From Macrotis lagotis (lineage: Eukaryota > Chordata > Mammalia > Peramelemorphia > Peramelidae), in contig NC_133660.1 in the NCBI RefSeq assembly GCF_037893015.1, positions 285,793,078 to 285,857,077 on the forward strand: DNA of 64,000 nt, in the 5' to 3' direction. The notes beneath the pieces were generated by a model. It saw only the letters and a list, made by a program, of their open reading frames with translations. It was not told the origin of the DNA and did not search any database. Both the position numbers and the translations under genes were made by a program. Positions 42,970-54,376 of this stretch are shown in pieces (within the stretch, counting starts at the first letter, position 1; every line of letters starts with the position of its first letter).

Positions 42970-44110
42970 CCTCTGAGAAGCCTGTGGTATATCTCACAAA
43001 TGGTGATTATTGATTTAATGATCCATCAATCAACTATATATAATTCAAAACAGTTTCAGTTACAGTTCCGAGGAGTTTTTACCACAAATGACGATTTCCA
43101 CCAATCACAGCTTAGGGTCCAAAAATACAGTTATTTTTCCTTTCATGGACTTGCAATGAACAGTAAAAGTTTACCAGAGTTCAAACATAATAAGAGATTT
43201 CACTTAATATTCTCCATTTGGTTTTCTTTTCTTTTTCTTAAGTTTAAACATTCCCTATAGTAAAGATCAAGCATTAGAAATCTCTTCTATATTATACACA
43301 ACCTCTTAAATTCTCAGTAAACCAAATTTCATTGTTTCATTGTTTCAAAAGTCCATAATCCAAACAAATTCTTTTCCCAGGGCTGATGGCCTTGCTCACA
43401 CAGATAGTTTCCAGGAACTAACAAATTTACAAAATAAGAGGAGCCTGTAAGATCTTTTCTTTGTACCTTTTCTTGCCTAGTAATAAATTACCAATTTTAG
43501 GTTTTAGCATTATGACAAGAACCCCAAATAACTAAATGACAATCTTACAGCTTTCATAAGTGATAGCCAAAAAGTTTTAGCTATAAGTCCCTCTTAACTA
43601 CAGGCACAGGAAAAAATAGCATTTCCTAAATTGCAACAACTAAACACTATAAAACAGGGTTAGGCTGATAAAATAGCATTACAAATTTTAAACAATTTTT
43701 CCATCTTCTTTTAATTTTTTTTAGTGTATGCTCTAATAGCATCCAAGTTATAAAAAGGTGCATGATTCAAAACTTTACCAGTTTTCACAATATAAAAAAA
43801 AACAACACCATAAACAGTTGTTTACATCTGAAACTTGAACCAAACTCCACTACCAATCAGGTGACCTCAATGCAGTGGAATAATTTCCAGATTACTTTAC
43901 ATAGAATTAACACCTGCTACAACAGAAGGAGATATTTTAGGGACCCCTGGTTCCCTGGTTTTTCTTTCCTTTCTCCCCTGCTGCCTGGACACTTAGCCTT
44001 ACATCCCTTTGGGAAGAAATTCAGAGTCCCCACTCCACTCAGGTACAATCCTCCTTCCCAAAGGTCATGGACTGTGCCCCTGAAACCTTCCACCCATGGT
44101 TGAGCCGACA
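42970..44110. other. AT-rich block of unknown origin
   Basis: About 1.1 kb clearly richer in A/T than its surroundings, with no SINE or L2 phrases and no long frame. It may be a fragment of a transposable element not recognised here, possibly an LTR-type fossil. No LTR boundaries are visible and I do not assign a family. Confidence 0.3.
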
Positions 44111-44374
44111 TGGCCTCACCACACTGCTAGGATTAACAAGAAGTTGCCATTTGCCAGCCTTCCAATAGGACAGAGGACCCCTGAACCCTACCATTCACCC
44201 TGTCCCTTGCCCCAAAATAGGCCAGCTGTAGGCAGACCTCTGAAACCAAATATCAACTCTGATCCCACTGATGCATGCTGAGCATCCTTGGGCTTCACCA
44301 ATGGCCCTGTTGCAGCATGCTTAGGAATTCTGGGAATCCTCCCGCAGCACAGTTCTCTTATGCACATTCTCTCC

Positions 44375-44460
44375 CCCAATTAGAATGTGAGTTCTTTGGA
44401 AACAGGGATTGTATTCTCCACACATAGTATGGTAAGCTTTTAATAAATGGTTTTTCATTC
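44375..44460 (+). repeat. L2-type 3' tail, plus strand
   Basis: gaatgtgagttctttggaaa, cagggattgta and taataaatgg are the standard L2 ending. Confidence 0.6.
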
Positions 44461-44747
44461 ATTCCTTCCTTCCTTATTTATAAACACATTCAGTCTCTCC
44501 TAGCTTAAAAAGACTTTCACTTGAATTTATCATCCCTATTAACTCTATGTCTTGAGCTCTCCTCCTGTTTAGAGTCAATCTCCAAAATAAAATAACCTAC
44601 CCCCAGCCACTGGTCTCTACTTCCTCTCCTTTCACTGATGTCTCCGTACTTCACAGTCTGGCAGAATCTGCTTTCTCTCTCCCTCCAAAGTTAGCAATGA
44701 CCTCATATCTGAGAGCCTTCCCTAAGTCCTCATCCCTCCAGACCTTC

Positions 44748-44923
44748 CTTTCTGTCTCTCTCTTTCTTTCCCCCCTCTCTGTGTTCCTCTTCTTCTCTTT
44801 CCAACTGTCTCTCTCTGACTTTCTGTCTCTCTGTCTCTCTCTGTCTCACTCTCTCTGTTTCTGTCTGTCTGTCTCTCTCTCTCTGTGTCTCTCTGTCTCT
44901 GTCTCTGTCTCTCTCTGTCTCTC

Positions 44924-44954
<31 letters not shown>

Positions 44955-45000
44955 GTCTCTCTCTCTCTCTCTCTCTCCCTCTCCCCCTGTCTCTGCCCTG
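44748..45000. repeat. TC-rich simple repeat
   Basis: About 250 bp of CTCT, CTGT and CTTT repeats. Confidence 0.9.
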
Positions 45001-45082
45001 GGTAGTATTTGACAGTGGTGATATCCTAGATTTTGGTAACTTTTCCCAGAGACCTGACTTTTTCTACCCATCTGATTTCTCC

Positions 45083-45265
45083 TCAGCTGTATGACCCTGG
45101 GTATGTCACTTTACCTTGTCTGTCTCAGTTTTCCCTTCCATAAAATGAATTGGAGAAAGAAATGACAAACTACTCCAGAATCATCTTTGCCAAGAATTCC
45201 CCAGAGACAGTATAGGTGTGATATAATTCACTGGGGTCATGAAGAGCTGGATCCAACTAAATTCA
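45083..45265 (+). mobile_element. MAR1-like SINE, plus strand
   Basis: ctgtatgaccctgggtatgt, aatgaattggagaaagaaat, catctttgccaag and actggggtcatgaagagctg in order. Confidence 0.65.
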
Positions 45266-45469
45266 TCACCACGTGTTCCCCTAGTTTCTCTGTCTGGTCT
45301 CTTTTCTCTCTGCTCCATCCTATGGGTCTCCATATTCTAAGTGTCCCAGGGCCATCTCGAAATGAACATCTCAGGACCTCAGATGTTCCAGTCTTTAGTC
45401 CCTACTGTTTTACAGACAAACAAACTGAGGCTAAGAAGTGAAGAGGCTTGGACAGAGTCACAGTTCTCC

Positions 45470-45870
45470 CCCCCCACCTCTCTCTCTCTCTCTCTCTTTT
45501 TCTCTCTGTCTTTGTCTATCTGTCTCTCTCATTAGCCTTTCTGTGTCTTTCTTGTCTCTCTGTGTTTTCTTTTCATCTCTTTCTTTTCCTCTGTGTTTGT
45601 ATGTATGTCTCTGTTTTTCGGTTTCTCTGTCTGTCTTTCTCTCTTCCCCTCTCCTCTGTGTGTGTCTCACTCTCTTTTCTTTGTGTGTGTGTGTTTCTGT
45701 CTCTCTCTTTTCTCTGTCTCTGTCTATCTGTCTGTCTTTCCCTCTCATTCCCCTCTCTCATTGGACCTCTTGTCTTTCTGTCTCTTCTCTCTGCTCTCTC
45801 TGTCTTTCTGTCTCTCTCTCTCTCTTTCCCCTCTCTCTGTGTTCTCTTGTCTCTCTATGATTCTCTCTGT
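45470..45870. repeat. TC/TG-rich simple repeat
   Basis: About 400 bp of CTCTGTCT-type repeats. The leucine/serine-rich frames here are simple-repeat artefacts. Confidence 0.9.
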
Positions 45871-45871
45871 A

Positions 45872-46260
45872 GCCACTAGCTACTTTGGGTTTGGTTCTGC
45901 CTATGAGGAATCATTATTCAAAATCAGGAAAGCAAGAGTAGAAATAAAACAAAAAATATATTAAAAAGGGAGAGAGGCTTGGCCAGGCCATGGTCAGAGA
46001 AGACTGAGCCAGCCCTGAACTGGAATCCAGCACAGGTTTTTATGTCTTGCCTCTCATCCAGAGAACAAAAGGTGAACGCCCTTCCCCTATACTCCACCCA
46101 AAATTAGATGGAGGATAAAGCCCAAAGAGGTCAGGATATAAATTTTACATTAAACAATGGTACATTAAGAATGGAGAGGGTCTCCACCCAAGATTACAAT
46201 TATTTCTGTTACAATCATAATTCTCTACTTCAAGTCAATTACATCTCAAGAGTCAATTTA
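45872..46260. other. Unassigned block inside the split L2
   Basis: About 390 bp not recognised as SINE, L1 or L2. It is presumably an inserted element fragment, because L2 sequence resumes after it. Confidence 0.3.
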
Positions 46261-46435
46261 GGGAGCTGCCAGGTGGACCAGTGGATGGAGCACCAACCCT
46301 GGAGTCAGGAGCACCTGAGTTCAAATCCAGTCTCAGACACTTAATAATGACCTAGCTGTGTGGCCTTGGGCAAGCCACTTAATCCCATTGCCTTGGAAAA
46401 ACCTAAAAAAAAAAAACCTAAAAAAAAATAAAAAA
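46261..46435 (+). mobile_element. WSINE1-like SINE with 13 bp target-site duplication
   Basis: gggagctgccaggtggacca to an A-rich tail. It is flanked by AAGAGTCAATTTA at 46248-46260 and 46436-46448, a perfect duplication marking the insertion. Confidence 0.92.
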
Positions 46436-47049
46436 AAGAGTCAATTTACATCTTCACCTAAATTCTTTGTGTTACATTCAAATTCTCTTCATCTCCCCCT
46501 GCATCACCTTTGTCTCTCTTTCCTCCCTCTGTCTCTCTTCTCTCTTTCTCTATCCATCTATCTCTCTGATCTCATCAGCTCTCATGGGTTTATTTATCAT
46601 CTCCATGCAAACAACTCACAAAGAGAGCTTAGTGGTAATACAGACTAGAGAGCTAGACTTAGTATCAGAAAGATCTGAGTTAGAGTCTTACCTCAGTTTC
46701 CTGATCTGTAAAATGAAGATAACAATGGGGGGTCTATCAGGATCATTGTGAGTTCATAGGTGAAGTGTTCTGTAAACTGTAGCTGATGTTATTACTTAAG
46801 ATTCCAGCTGTTTTCATTCAGAACTCCAAGAGCTCATTCTCTTTCCTCTCAAAAGCAAACCTTCTGCTATATATCTGTGTTTCTGTTAAGGTCACCTCCA
46901 TGCTTCCCACTCCCCCAGTTCACGACCTCAGTGTCATCCTTGATAACATGTGTTCTCACTGTCCCCTACCTTGACCATTCTTTTTTTTAATTTTTTTAAT
47001 TTTTTTATACATATGCATATGAATATTAAGTTACAAAATTTCCTTCCAC

Positions 47050-48404
47050 AAATTCTAAAAATTAAAGGAGAAATTAACAAAATTGAAAGCAAGAAAATTA
47101 TTGAGCTAATAAATAAAACCAAAAGCTGCTTTTATGAAAAAAAATCAATAAAATGATAAACCACTGGTCAATTAAAAAAAAAAAGAAAACCAAATAAATG
47201 AAAAAAGGTGAACTCACCACCAATGAGGAGGAAATTAAAGTAATAATTTGAAATTATTTTGCCTAAATCTATGCCAATAAATTTGATAATCTAAATGACA
47301 TGGAGGAATATTTACAAAAATATAAGTTGACCAGGTTAAATGAAGAGGAGATTAAATACCTAAACAACCCTATCTCAGAAAAAGAAATTCAACAAGCCAT
47401 CATTGAACACCCTAAGAAAAAATCTCCAGGGCCAGATGGATTCACAAGCGAATTCTATCAAACACTAAAGGAACAACTGGTTCCAATTCTATATAAACTA
47501 TTTGGAAAAATAGGGGAAGACAGAACTCTGCCTAATTCTTTTTATGACACCAATATGGTGCTGATTCCTAAACCAGGGAGAGCTAAAACAGAGAAAGAAA
47601 ATTATAGACCTATCTCCCTGATGAATATAGATAGAAATATCTTAAATAAAATCTTACAAAAACAATTACAACAAGTTGTCACTGGGATAATACATTATGA
47701 TCAAGTAGGATTTATCCCAGGAATGCAGGGTTGGTTCAATATTAGGAAAACTGTTAGTATAATTAATTATATCAATAATAAACCTGTCAGAAATCATATG
47801 ATTTACTTTATTTTTCTTCCTTAAGGATCTGATTTCTCCCTCATCACATTCAGCTGAGATCAACATATACCATGGAAACAATGTAAACACTAACATAATG
47901 CCTTCTATGAGGGGAGTGGAGGGAAGCAAGAAGGGGGAAAATGTAAAACTCAAAATAAATAAAATCTAAACAAAATAAATCATATGATCATATCAATAGA
48001 TGCTGGAAAAGCTTTTGACAAAATACAGCACCCATTCCTTCTAAAAACACTAGAGAGTGTAGGAATAAATGGTTTGTTCCTTAGAATAATAAGCAGTATC
48101 TATCTGAAACCATCAACAAGCATTATATGCTATGGGGAATAGGCCAGAGGTATTCCCAATAAGATCAGGGGTGAAACAAGGGTGCCCATTATCACCACTA
48201 CCATTCAATATTGTATTAGAAATGTTAACTTCAACAATAAGAGAAGAAAAAAGAAATTGAAGGAATTGGATTTGGGAAGAGACAAAACTCTCACTCTTAG
48301 CTGATAACATGATGGCATACCTAGAGAATCCCAAAAAATCATCTAAAAAACCACTAGAAATAATTTGCAACTTTAGCAAAGTCGGAGGCCATAAAACAAA
48401 CTCT
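47050..48404 (+). mobile_element. L1 ORF2 internal fragment (reverse transcriptase), plus strand, inside the outer L1
   Basis: Encodes recognisable L1 [45 protein letters not shown] and [13 protein letters not shown] in an open frame at 47300-47800. After an insert it continues with the equivalents of [18 protein letters not shown] and the L1 region that follows. It is truncated at both ends, without a poly(A) tail, and later parts carry stops and frameshifts. Flanked by CAAAATTTCCTTC(C/T)AC at 47034-47049 and 48405-48420, a 16 bp duplication with one difference. Confidence 0.8.
47803..47976 (+). mobile_element. L1-type 3' end, plus strand, inserted in the ORF2 fragment (innermost)
   Basis: 174 bp with the L1 3'UTR phrases ataccatggaaacaatgtaa, gcaagaagggggaaaatgta and an A-rich end (aataaataaaatc). 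Flanked by a perfect 12 bp duplication AAATCATATGAT at 47791-47802 and 47977-47988. It separates two parts of the RT region that are otherwise continuous. Confidence 0.88.
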
Positions 48405-49403
48405 CAAAATTTCCTTCTACCCTCCCTTCCCACCTCCCTCCCCTCAGCAGTGGAACAGGAACAGTCAGGTTAGCATTGTACACACATATTTTTGATAAAC
48501 AAGTTTACAGATTTAGTCCTTGTTGGTTTGAGGAAATAGGATTATGGGGAAGAGATACATAAGAGATCATTTTTTATAAAGTGATCATCAGATTCCAAGG
48601 GTTGGTTTTTTTGGTTTTGTTTTGTTTTTCTTCTTCTGGATGGGGATAACATTATCCCTGGCCAATCTAATGCTTCCATCAAGGTTGACCATCTCACAAT
48701 GCATGTATACTGTTCTCTTGGTTCTGCCCCACTTTGCTCAGCATCAGATCCTGTAAGTCATTCCATGCTTCTCTAGAGTCCAACTATTTATGGTTTCTTA
48801 TAGAACAATAATATTCCATATTATTCATAGCTTGTTTAGCTTTTTCCCCAATACCTTGCCCATTCTTGAATGACAGCAGCCTCTCTCCCTTTCTCTCTTC
48901 TTTTTTCCTGTACAATCACCCCTTCCCACAATTCCTCCTCACTTCTCTCTGGGATTATTGCCTCAGACTCCTAACTGGCCTCCCTGACTCCATCCATCCC
49001 CCTCTCCAACATATCCTCCACTATTCAGCCAAAGTGATCTTTCCTCTAGCTCACCCTCCATCACACACTCCAATGGCTCCCTCTCCTGGAGGACATCAAA
49101 TAGAAGTTTGTCTGGAATTTCGAAACCTTTGCATCCAGGAGGAAGCCTACCTTTCCAGGCTTATTTACCCCAGCACCTTCACATACTTTACAATCCAGTC
49201 AAACGAGTTCTTACTGTTCCTTGTTTGGGCTGTCAGTCGAGCTTGAAATGTTCTTACTCCTGTCCCTGCTTCTTGAATCTACAATTCATTTAAGGCTTAA
49301 CTCAAATGACATTTCCCAAAGTCTTTCCTCATCTCCCTCTAGTGTCAATACCTTCCTGCCAAAATTCTCTACTATTTATATATGTCTCAACAATTTTAGT
49401 GCA

Positions 49404-49550
49404 GGGGCAGCTAGGTGGTGTAGTGGATAAAGCACCAGCCCTGAAGTCAGGAGGACCTGAGTTCAAATCTGCCCTCGGACACTCAAAAATATATAATTAG
49501 CTATGTGATTGTAGGCAAGTCATTTAACCCCAATGCCTTGCCAAAAAAAA
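49404..49550 (+). mobile_element. WSINE1-like SINE, plus strand
   Basis: ggggcagctaggtggtgtag to gccttgccaaaaaaa; inserted in the 3' region of the split L2. Confidence 0.88.
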
Positions 49551-49715
49551 CTGCACTAAGATTTTTGGGACACCAGATGCTCCTATGTATAGATGTTGCC
49601 TCCTCTGGCTAAATGTAAGTTTATTGAGGCCAAGGTCTGCTTCATTTTTCTTTGCATCCCAATTACTAACACAGGATCTGTGCTTAATAGATATCTGTTG
49701 AGTGATTGCTCAAGG

Positions 49716-50540
49716 ATGGCCTTTATTTCCACTCATATAGTTCCCAAATGATATCCCTAATAGGACTTCTTGCATAACATTCATCCTTGGAGATCTGCAG
49801 CCTCCTCTCACCCAGTCACATACCTCTCCATTGCCCTTTGAAACACCTGAAACAAATTCCCCAGAGACTGAGGTGTCCCAACATGCAACCCTGTACAAAG
49901 AACACTGGCATTAAAATGATGGAACCCTCAAATATCCCCTTAATGGGATCTCTTCCATCTCTTCACTTCTAGCTCCAAAAAGAGTTCTCCCAATGGATTG
50001 TGGACTAACTCAATGGTCATCCATTATGGTCTGGATAGAGACCATCAGTAGTAGCCCAGCTTTGGGTTGTTGCCTGAGATACAACTAACTACATGACCAT
50101 AAACATGAAGTCACAGGGTTGAAGGCAAGTCCCTAAAACTACAATTTACAAACAAATTATGGATATGCACGCTTGACTCTTTCCAGATTTCTTACATGGA
50201 ATTCCATCTTTCACTCAGTCCTTCACCCTTAGCTATCCCAGACAAACCCATTCTGATCTCATCTCTCCTCCTCTCCATGCTCTTCTTTCCCCTCCCTCCA
50301 CAATCTTGGTCTTGAAGTTAGCATCACCATATTGCCCTCTGTTCTACAGTCCCATGTCCCTTTGACTTATTGAGGCTCTGATGGGGAAGGATCTTCCCTC
50401 TGAGAAAACATGAAGTTTACAGAACCTAGGGGTAATAGCTAGCTACTTCCTACTATATTGAGAGCCTAGAGACCACTTGTTGGTTTCGCCATTTGACTTC
50501 ATCCCCCACCTCCTCCTTTAGATCAGAATCCTGATCCTCC
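49716..50540. other. Intergenic sequence without recognised repeat
   Basis: About 820 bp, C/T-rich toward the right; nothing assignable apart from short L2-like phrases. Confidence 0.4.
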
Positions 50541-50683
50541 TTTCCTTTTTTTTCTTTTGCAAGGCAATGGGGCCAAGTGACTTGACCAAGATCATACAGC
50601 TAGGTAATTATTAAGTATCTGAGGCTGGATTTGAACTCTCAAGTCCTCCTGACCCCAGGGCCAGTGCTCTATCCATGGTAATT
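50541..50683 (-). mobile_element. WSINE1-like SINE, minus strand
   Basis: ttttgcaaggcaatggggcc to gggccagtgctctatccatg; its 5' end is short. Confidence 0.85.
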
Positions 50684-50895
50684 GTCCCAGGAGCTTCCTT
50701 TCCAAGACAAATCCTTCTCCTTGAGCTCCTTCCCTCCCATCTCCCATCCCCTTGGACAGACTACCCCAACAATCATTCATTCCCTCTCTCTCCAATTTTC
50801 TGGGTGTCCTGATCAACCAGCTACAGTATTAGCACATAATAAAATAAGTCACAAAATGTGATAGGGGAAAAAATTTCCAGATAAAATACTCTGGG

Positions 50896-51053
50896 AGGGG
50901 AAGCTAGGTGGTGCAGTGGATAAAGCACCTGCCCTGGAGTCAGGAGTACCTGGGTTCAAATCTGGTCTCAGACAATAATTACCTAGCTGTGTGGCCTTGG
51001 GCAAACCACTTAACCCTATTTGCCTTGCAAAAAAAACCCTAAAAAAATAAAAA
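50896..51053 (+). mobile_element. WSINE1-like SINE with 15 bp target-site duplication
   Basis: Flanked by ATAAAATACTCTGGG at 50881-50895 and 51054-51068, a perfect duplication, implying a fairly recent insertion. Confidence 0.93.
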
Positions 51054-51068
51054 ATAAAATACTCTGGG

Positions 51069-51590
51069 GAAGATCTGAGGAATGAGATGTGAACCCCAAA
51101 ACTATAAGTACCGTAAAAAATAAGATTAAAATAGACAACCAAAAATATAGATTAAATATGAAGTTTTGTTCTCTGGGATTTACTATCAGATGATGATCCC
51201 ACCAAATTTAGGGAAATCAGAAAACATACTTCAACAAAAGAGAGAAAAGAATATGCACAACAAGAGTAGACCTTCAAACTTCCTTGGAGACCACTCTCTT
51301 ATTTGATATCAAAGAGAACCATCCTTCTACAATGCTATCTTGCCTGGGGGAGGTAATTTTTTACAAACAAAATGAGTTTAAGTTCCAGGAGGGCAGGGCA
51401 AGTCTAAAGGAGGACATCATTCTTTCCTGGATTAAGGAGGACAGCACAAGTCTTCCTTTCAAAGTCTAAAGGAGGTCACATTCCATTCCATTCCTCACAA
51501 TAGATAAGAAAAACAACCTTTGATCAGGGAAATAGTTATAAAAACTTATAGTAACTATTATTACTGAAATCACCCTGTGACAGATAGCCA
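51069..51590. other. Unassigned intergenic segment
   Basis: About 520 bp with several aagtctaaaggagg-type repeats (51400, 51462). Not recognised; possibly an old transposon fragment. Confidence 0.3.
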
Positions 51591-51614
51591 AATAGCCTTT
51601 GAAATAGCCTTTGA

Positions 51615-51918
51615 GGGGCAGCTAGGTGGCACAGTGGATAGAGCACCAGCCCTGCAGTCAGGAGGACCTGAGTTCAAATTTGACCTCATCACTTAATAAT
51701 TCCTAGCTGTATGATCTTGGGCCAGTCACTTAACCCCATTGCCTAAAATTAAAAAAAAAAGAAAGAGGGGCAGCTAAATGGCATAGTGGATAGAGCACCA
51801 GCCCTGGAGTCAAGAGTACCTGAGTTCAAATCTGACCTGAGACACTTAATAATTACCTATCTGTGTGGCCTTGGGCAAGCCACTTAATCCCATTTGCCTT
51901 GCAAAAATAAAAAAGAAA
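51615..51918 (+). mobile_element. Tandem pair of WSINE1-like SINEs sharing one target-site duplication
   Basis: The first copy is 51615-51760 and the second 51767-51918, both plus. GAAATAGCCTTTGA-type copies lie before the pair (51601-51614, plus a further copy at about 51589-51602) and after it (51919-51932), but not between the two SINEs. Confidence 0.85.
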
Positions 51919-51932
51919 GAAATAGCCTTTGA

Positions 51933-53360
51933 AAGAAAGAAAAAAATTAGGATCCAAGATTTTGCACTGAAAACAATCTACCCAAGAGTTTCAGTTATGT
52001 ATAAGATGAATTAACTGGTCCATTGTGAGAAGTTGTAATTACCTAGACAAAGAGACCCATTCTCCCCATTTCCTCCTCCTGGTAAGTCCCCATCTTCTGT
52101 CACCTGCTTCAGAGGCCATCCTGTGACAATGAACTAGAATTTTTTAGAAACAACTTAAAATAAAAACTAACTATCTCATCAATCATTTGGAGTCCCCAGT
52201 AAATAAAATCAGGAAAATCTCTTCTGGGGGCTAGTGTTCTCCCTCTTAAATTTCAAACCATCCATTTAAAGGAAACTAGTGATAAATCATATAAACACAA
52301 AAAAAACCTTCAAAGAAACAGAGACAATCACAACCTGGGGGTCTTTGCATTTGTTTGCTTTTGAAAAACTATTTTGATAACTGTATTTCAATGTAACTGG
52401 ATTGTTCTATCTCTATTCTGAGAAGGAATCCCTAGAAATCAAAGACCCTTGAAATAAGGTCTGAATTAGGTTGTGCTGGAGATTACAAGATGGTGATTTT
52501 TTCCTCTCCTCCTTCCCCCAGGCTAAGGGCTGTTTAAGATAAAGATGAAAAAAAAAATTTTTTTTGGTTTTTGGAAGGAAGTGGGGTGAAATGATTTGCC
52601 CCAAATTTAATAAAGAAAAAATTTGAAAAAGAAAAATGTGAAGACTGAACCTCTCTGGGTAACAATTTTTTTAGACTGTGCCCTGGGGAGAGGGAGAAAA
52701 AGACATCACCTAGAATTTGCTCCCCTCTTCTCCAAACAGCTAGTTCAGGCTCATCTTAGCTCTTTGGTCATTCCAGTTGGTCCCATCATCTTACTCATAT
52801 CACATTTCCCCATGTCTCCCCTTCCCTATTTGTGGTACCTCAAAATTTGATCACAAATTGCACCCAGATCACCAACTGCCCTTGGGACCCCTGTGGATGC
52901 CTAATTTAGCCTCAGAATTCTCTGTGATCCTAGGGAAATACTCTCAGAGTCTCTGTGGGAAAGGCTGTTGAATCTGGGTTTAAACACTGAAAAAAAAAAC
53001 AGACCTGGAGAAAAGTGACTTCCAACTCTCAGACTGGTCAGTCAATAAACATCTCCCATCTGCCAAGCTGTATGCTTGGCTGGAGTAAGGACTCCTGGGT
53101 CAAAACATTAGATCAGTCACTGCCTCTTGAGCCACCCTCTTGCCAGACTTCCATAGAGATGAGAAATGACAGGAGAAAACCTTAAAAAGTGGAGGGGGAG
53201 ACTGAGGGGGAGAGGGACCGGAGATGAGGGACCAAGAGAAAGTCATCATCTTTGTTTGGATGTTGGGACACCTGAAGGGGAGTTTAGAGTCATCCTGTGG
53301 AGAATCTAGGACATGAAGCAGTCTAGGTGGTACAGGAGGCCTGGAGTCAGAAAGACTCAT
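51933..53360. other. Intergenic sequence, no gene seen
   Basis: 1.4 kb, A/T-rich at 52100-52620, then unique sequence at 52640-53360. No recognisable repeat except short A runs. Confidence 0.4.
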
Positions 53361-53361
53361 C

Positions 53362-53602
53362 AGGTTGTTGTTCAGTCATGTCTGAGTGTCTTACTTTGAG
53401 ACCCCATTTGGGCAAAAATACTGGAGGGGTTTGTCATTTCCTCCTCCAGTTCATTTGACAGATGAGGAAACTGAGGCAAACAGGGGGAAGTGATTTGAAT
53501 TAAGTTCTAGTCAGTGAAGGGACTTAACTGAGGACAATTTGGACTCAAGAAGATGAATCCTCCTGACTCCAGGGCCAGCATTCCACCCACTGCACCACCG
53601 GA
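53362..53602 (-). mobile_element. MAR1-like SINE, minus strand
   Basis: gttgttgttcagtcatgtct, ggggtttgtcatttcctcct, gatgaggaaactgaggcaaa, and the tRNA-like 5' part ending cactgcaccacc. Confidence 0.75.
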
Positions 53603-53775
53603 GTTCAAATGCAGACTCAGACACTTACTAGCGCTGTAACCCTGGGCAGGTCATTTCAACATGTCTGCCTTTGTTTTTCACCTGTTAAAATGGTGATAAT
53701 AATAGCAACCACCTCCTAGTGTTGTTGTAGGGTTAAGTGAGATAGTAGTTGTAAAACAAATGGTTACTATTATTT
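53603..53775 (+). repeat. MIR/tRNA-SINE remnant, plus strand
   Basis: cagactcagacacttactag, tgtaaccctgggcaggtcat, and gttgttgtagggttaagtga in order. Confidence 0.55.
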
Positions 53776-53885
53776 TTAATATTATTATTATTGCTTTCTT
53801 TATTCCGTTAAGATCATAACAGTGCATTTGCCCCATTATTTGGGCAGATGATGATGTTCGTCCTTCACTTTCTTTTTCTTTCTTT

Positions 53886-54026
53886 CTTGGTTTTTTTTTT
53901 TGCAGGGGCTAAGAGACTTGCTCAAGGTCATACAACTGGGTAATTATTGTCTGTGGTCGCATTTGAACTCAGGGCCTCCTACTCCAGGGCTGGCATTCTA
54001 TCTACTGTGCCACCTAGCTGCCCCCC
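53886..54026 (-). mobile_element. WSINE1-like SINE, minus strand
   Basis: tttttttttttgcaggggct to ctgtgccacctagctgcccc. It lies in the start of another ~310 bp SINE (gatgatgatgttcgtccttc at 53847). Confidence 0.85.
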
Positions 54027-54041
54027 CTTCATTCTTAGTAT

Positions 54042-54185
54042 TATTTTTTTTTTTGCAAGGCAATGGGGTTAAGTGGCTTGCCCAAGGCCACGCGGCTAGG
54101 TCATTATTAAGTGTCTGAGGCTGGATTTGAACTCCCATCCTCCTGATTCTAAAGCTGGTGTTCTATATTCGCTATGTCATCCCGA
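54042..54185 (-). mobile_element. WSINE1-like SINE, minus strand
   Basis: ttttttttttgcaaggcaat to attcgctatgtcatcccgat; a second reversed copy directly after the previous one. Confidence 0.85.
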
Positions 54186-54376
54186 TGTCTTGGGCAGAAG
54201 TACAAAAAATGGCTGGAGAGATTAGAAGCCGGAAATCCATTGACAATGAAAGACACAGACTTCTGTGACATCCTAAGAGGTCCCTCTCCCCAACTATAAA
54301 ATGAAGAACCCCCCAACCTTATAAAATCCTGCCATCCTGTGACTGTGACACAAAAGGACAAGATCCTGGAACTAGG

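Larger units (their letters stand above)
39421..42970. other. Convergent intergenic region, part 1
   Basis: L2-type minus fragments at 39825-40190 and 42190-42320, a WSINE1-like SINE at 40271-40427, MIR remnants at 40440-40600, 40800-41010 and 42480-42590, and CA (41728-41815) and GT (42328-42375) microsatellites. No coding sequence seen. Confidence 0.55.
46983..48851 (-). mobile_element. L1 3' portion, minus strand (outer element of a nest)
   Basis: Flanked by TACCTTG(A/C)CCATTCTT at 46967-46982 and 48852-48867, a 16 bp duplication with one difference. On the left is its poly(A) (poly-T on +), then the reversed L1 end (aagttacaaaatttccttcc). On the right is the rest of the 3' region (gataaacaagtttacagatt, gcataaac-like, cttatagaacaataatattc). 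The two parts match the L1 tail at 3836-4101. A second L1 piece is inserted at 47050-48404. Confidence 0.75.
44480..49715 (+). repeat. Old L2-type LINE on the plus strand, split by later insertions
   Basis: Ordered L2 pieces appear at 44480-44745 (ccaaagttagcaatgacctc), 46500-46645 (tatttatcatctccatgcaa), 46790-46980 (gttcacgacctcagtgtcat), 48868-49402 (caatggctccctctcctgga, gcctacctttccaggctta) and 49600-49715 (3' tail ending cttaatagatatctgttgag). Between them lie TC-rich simple repeats, a MAR1-like SINE, an unassigned block, two WSINE1-like SINEs and an L1 nest. Confidence 0.6.

Noticed and set aside
42970-44110. Endogenous retrovirus
   Set aside because: Composition made an LTR-type fossil possible, but no LTR ends, primer site or viral protein similarity could be seen, so no such element is claimed.
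45438-45964. Leucine/serine/cysteine-rich frames at 45.4-46.0 kb
   Set aside because: Translation of TC/TG simple repeats.
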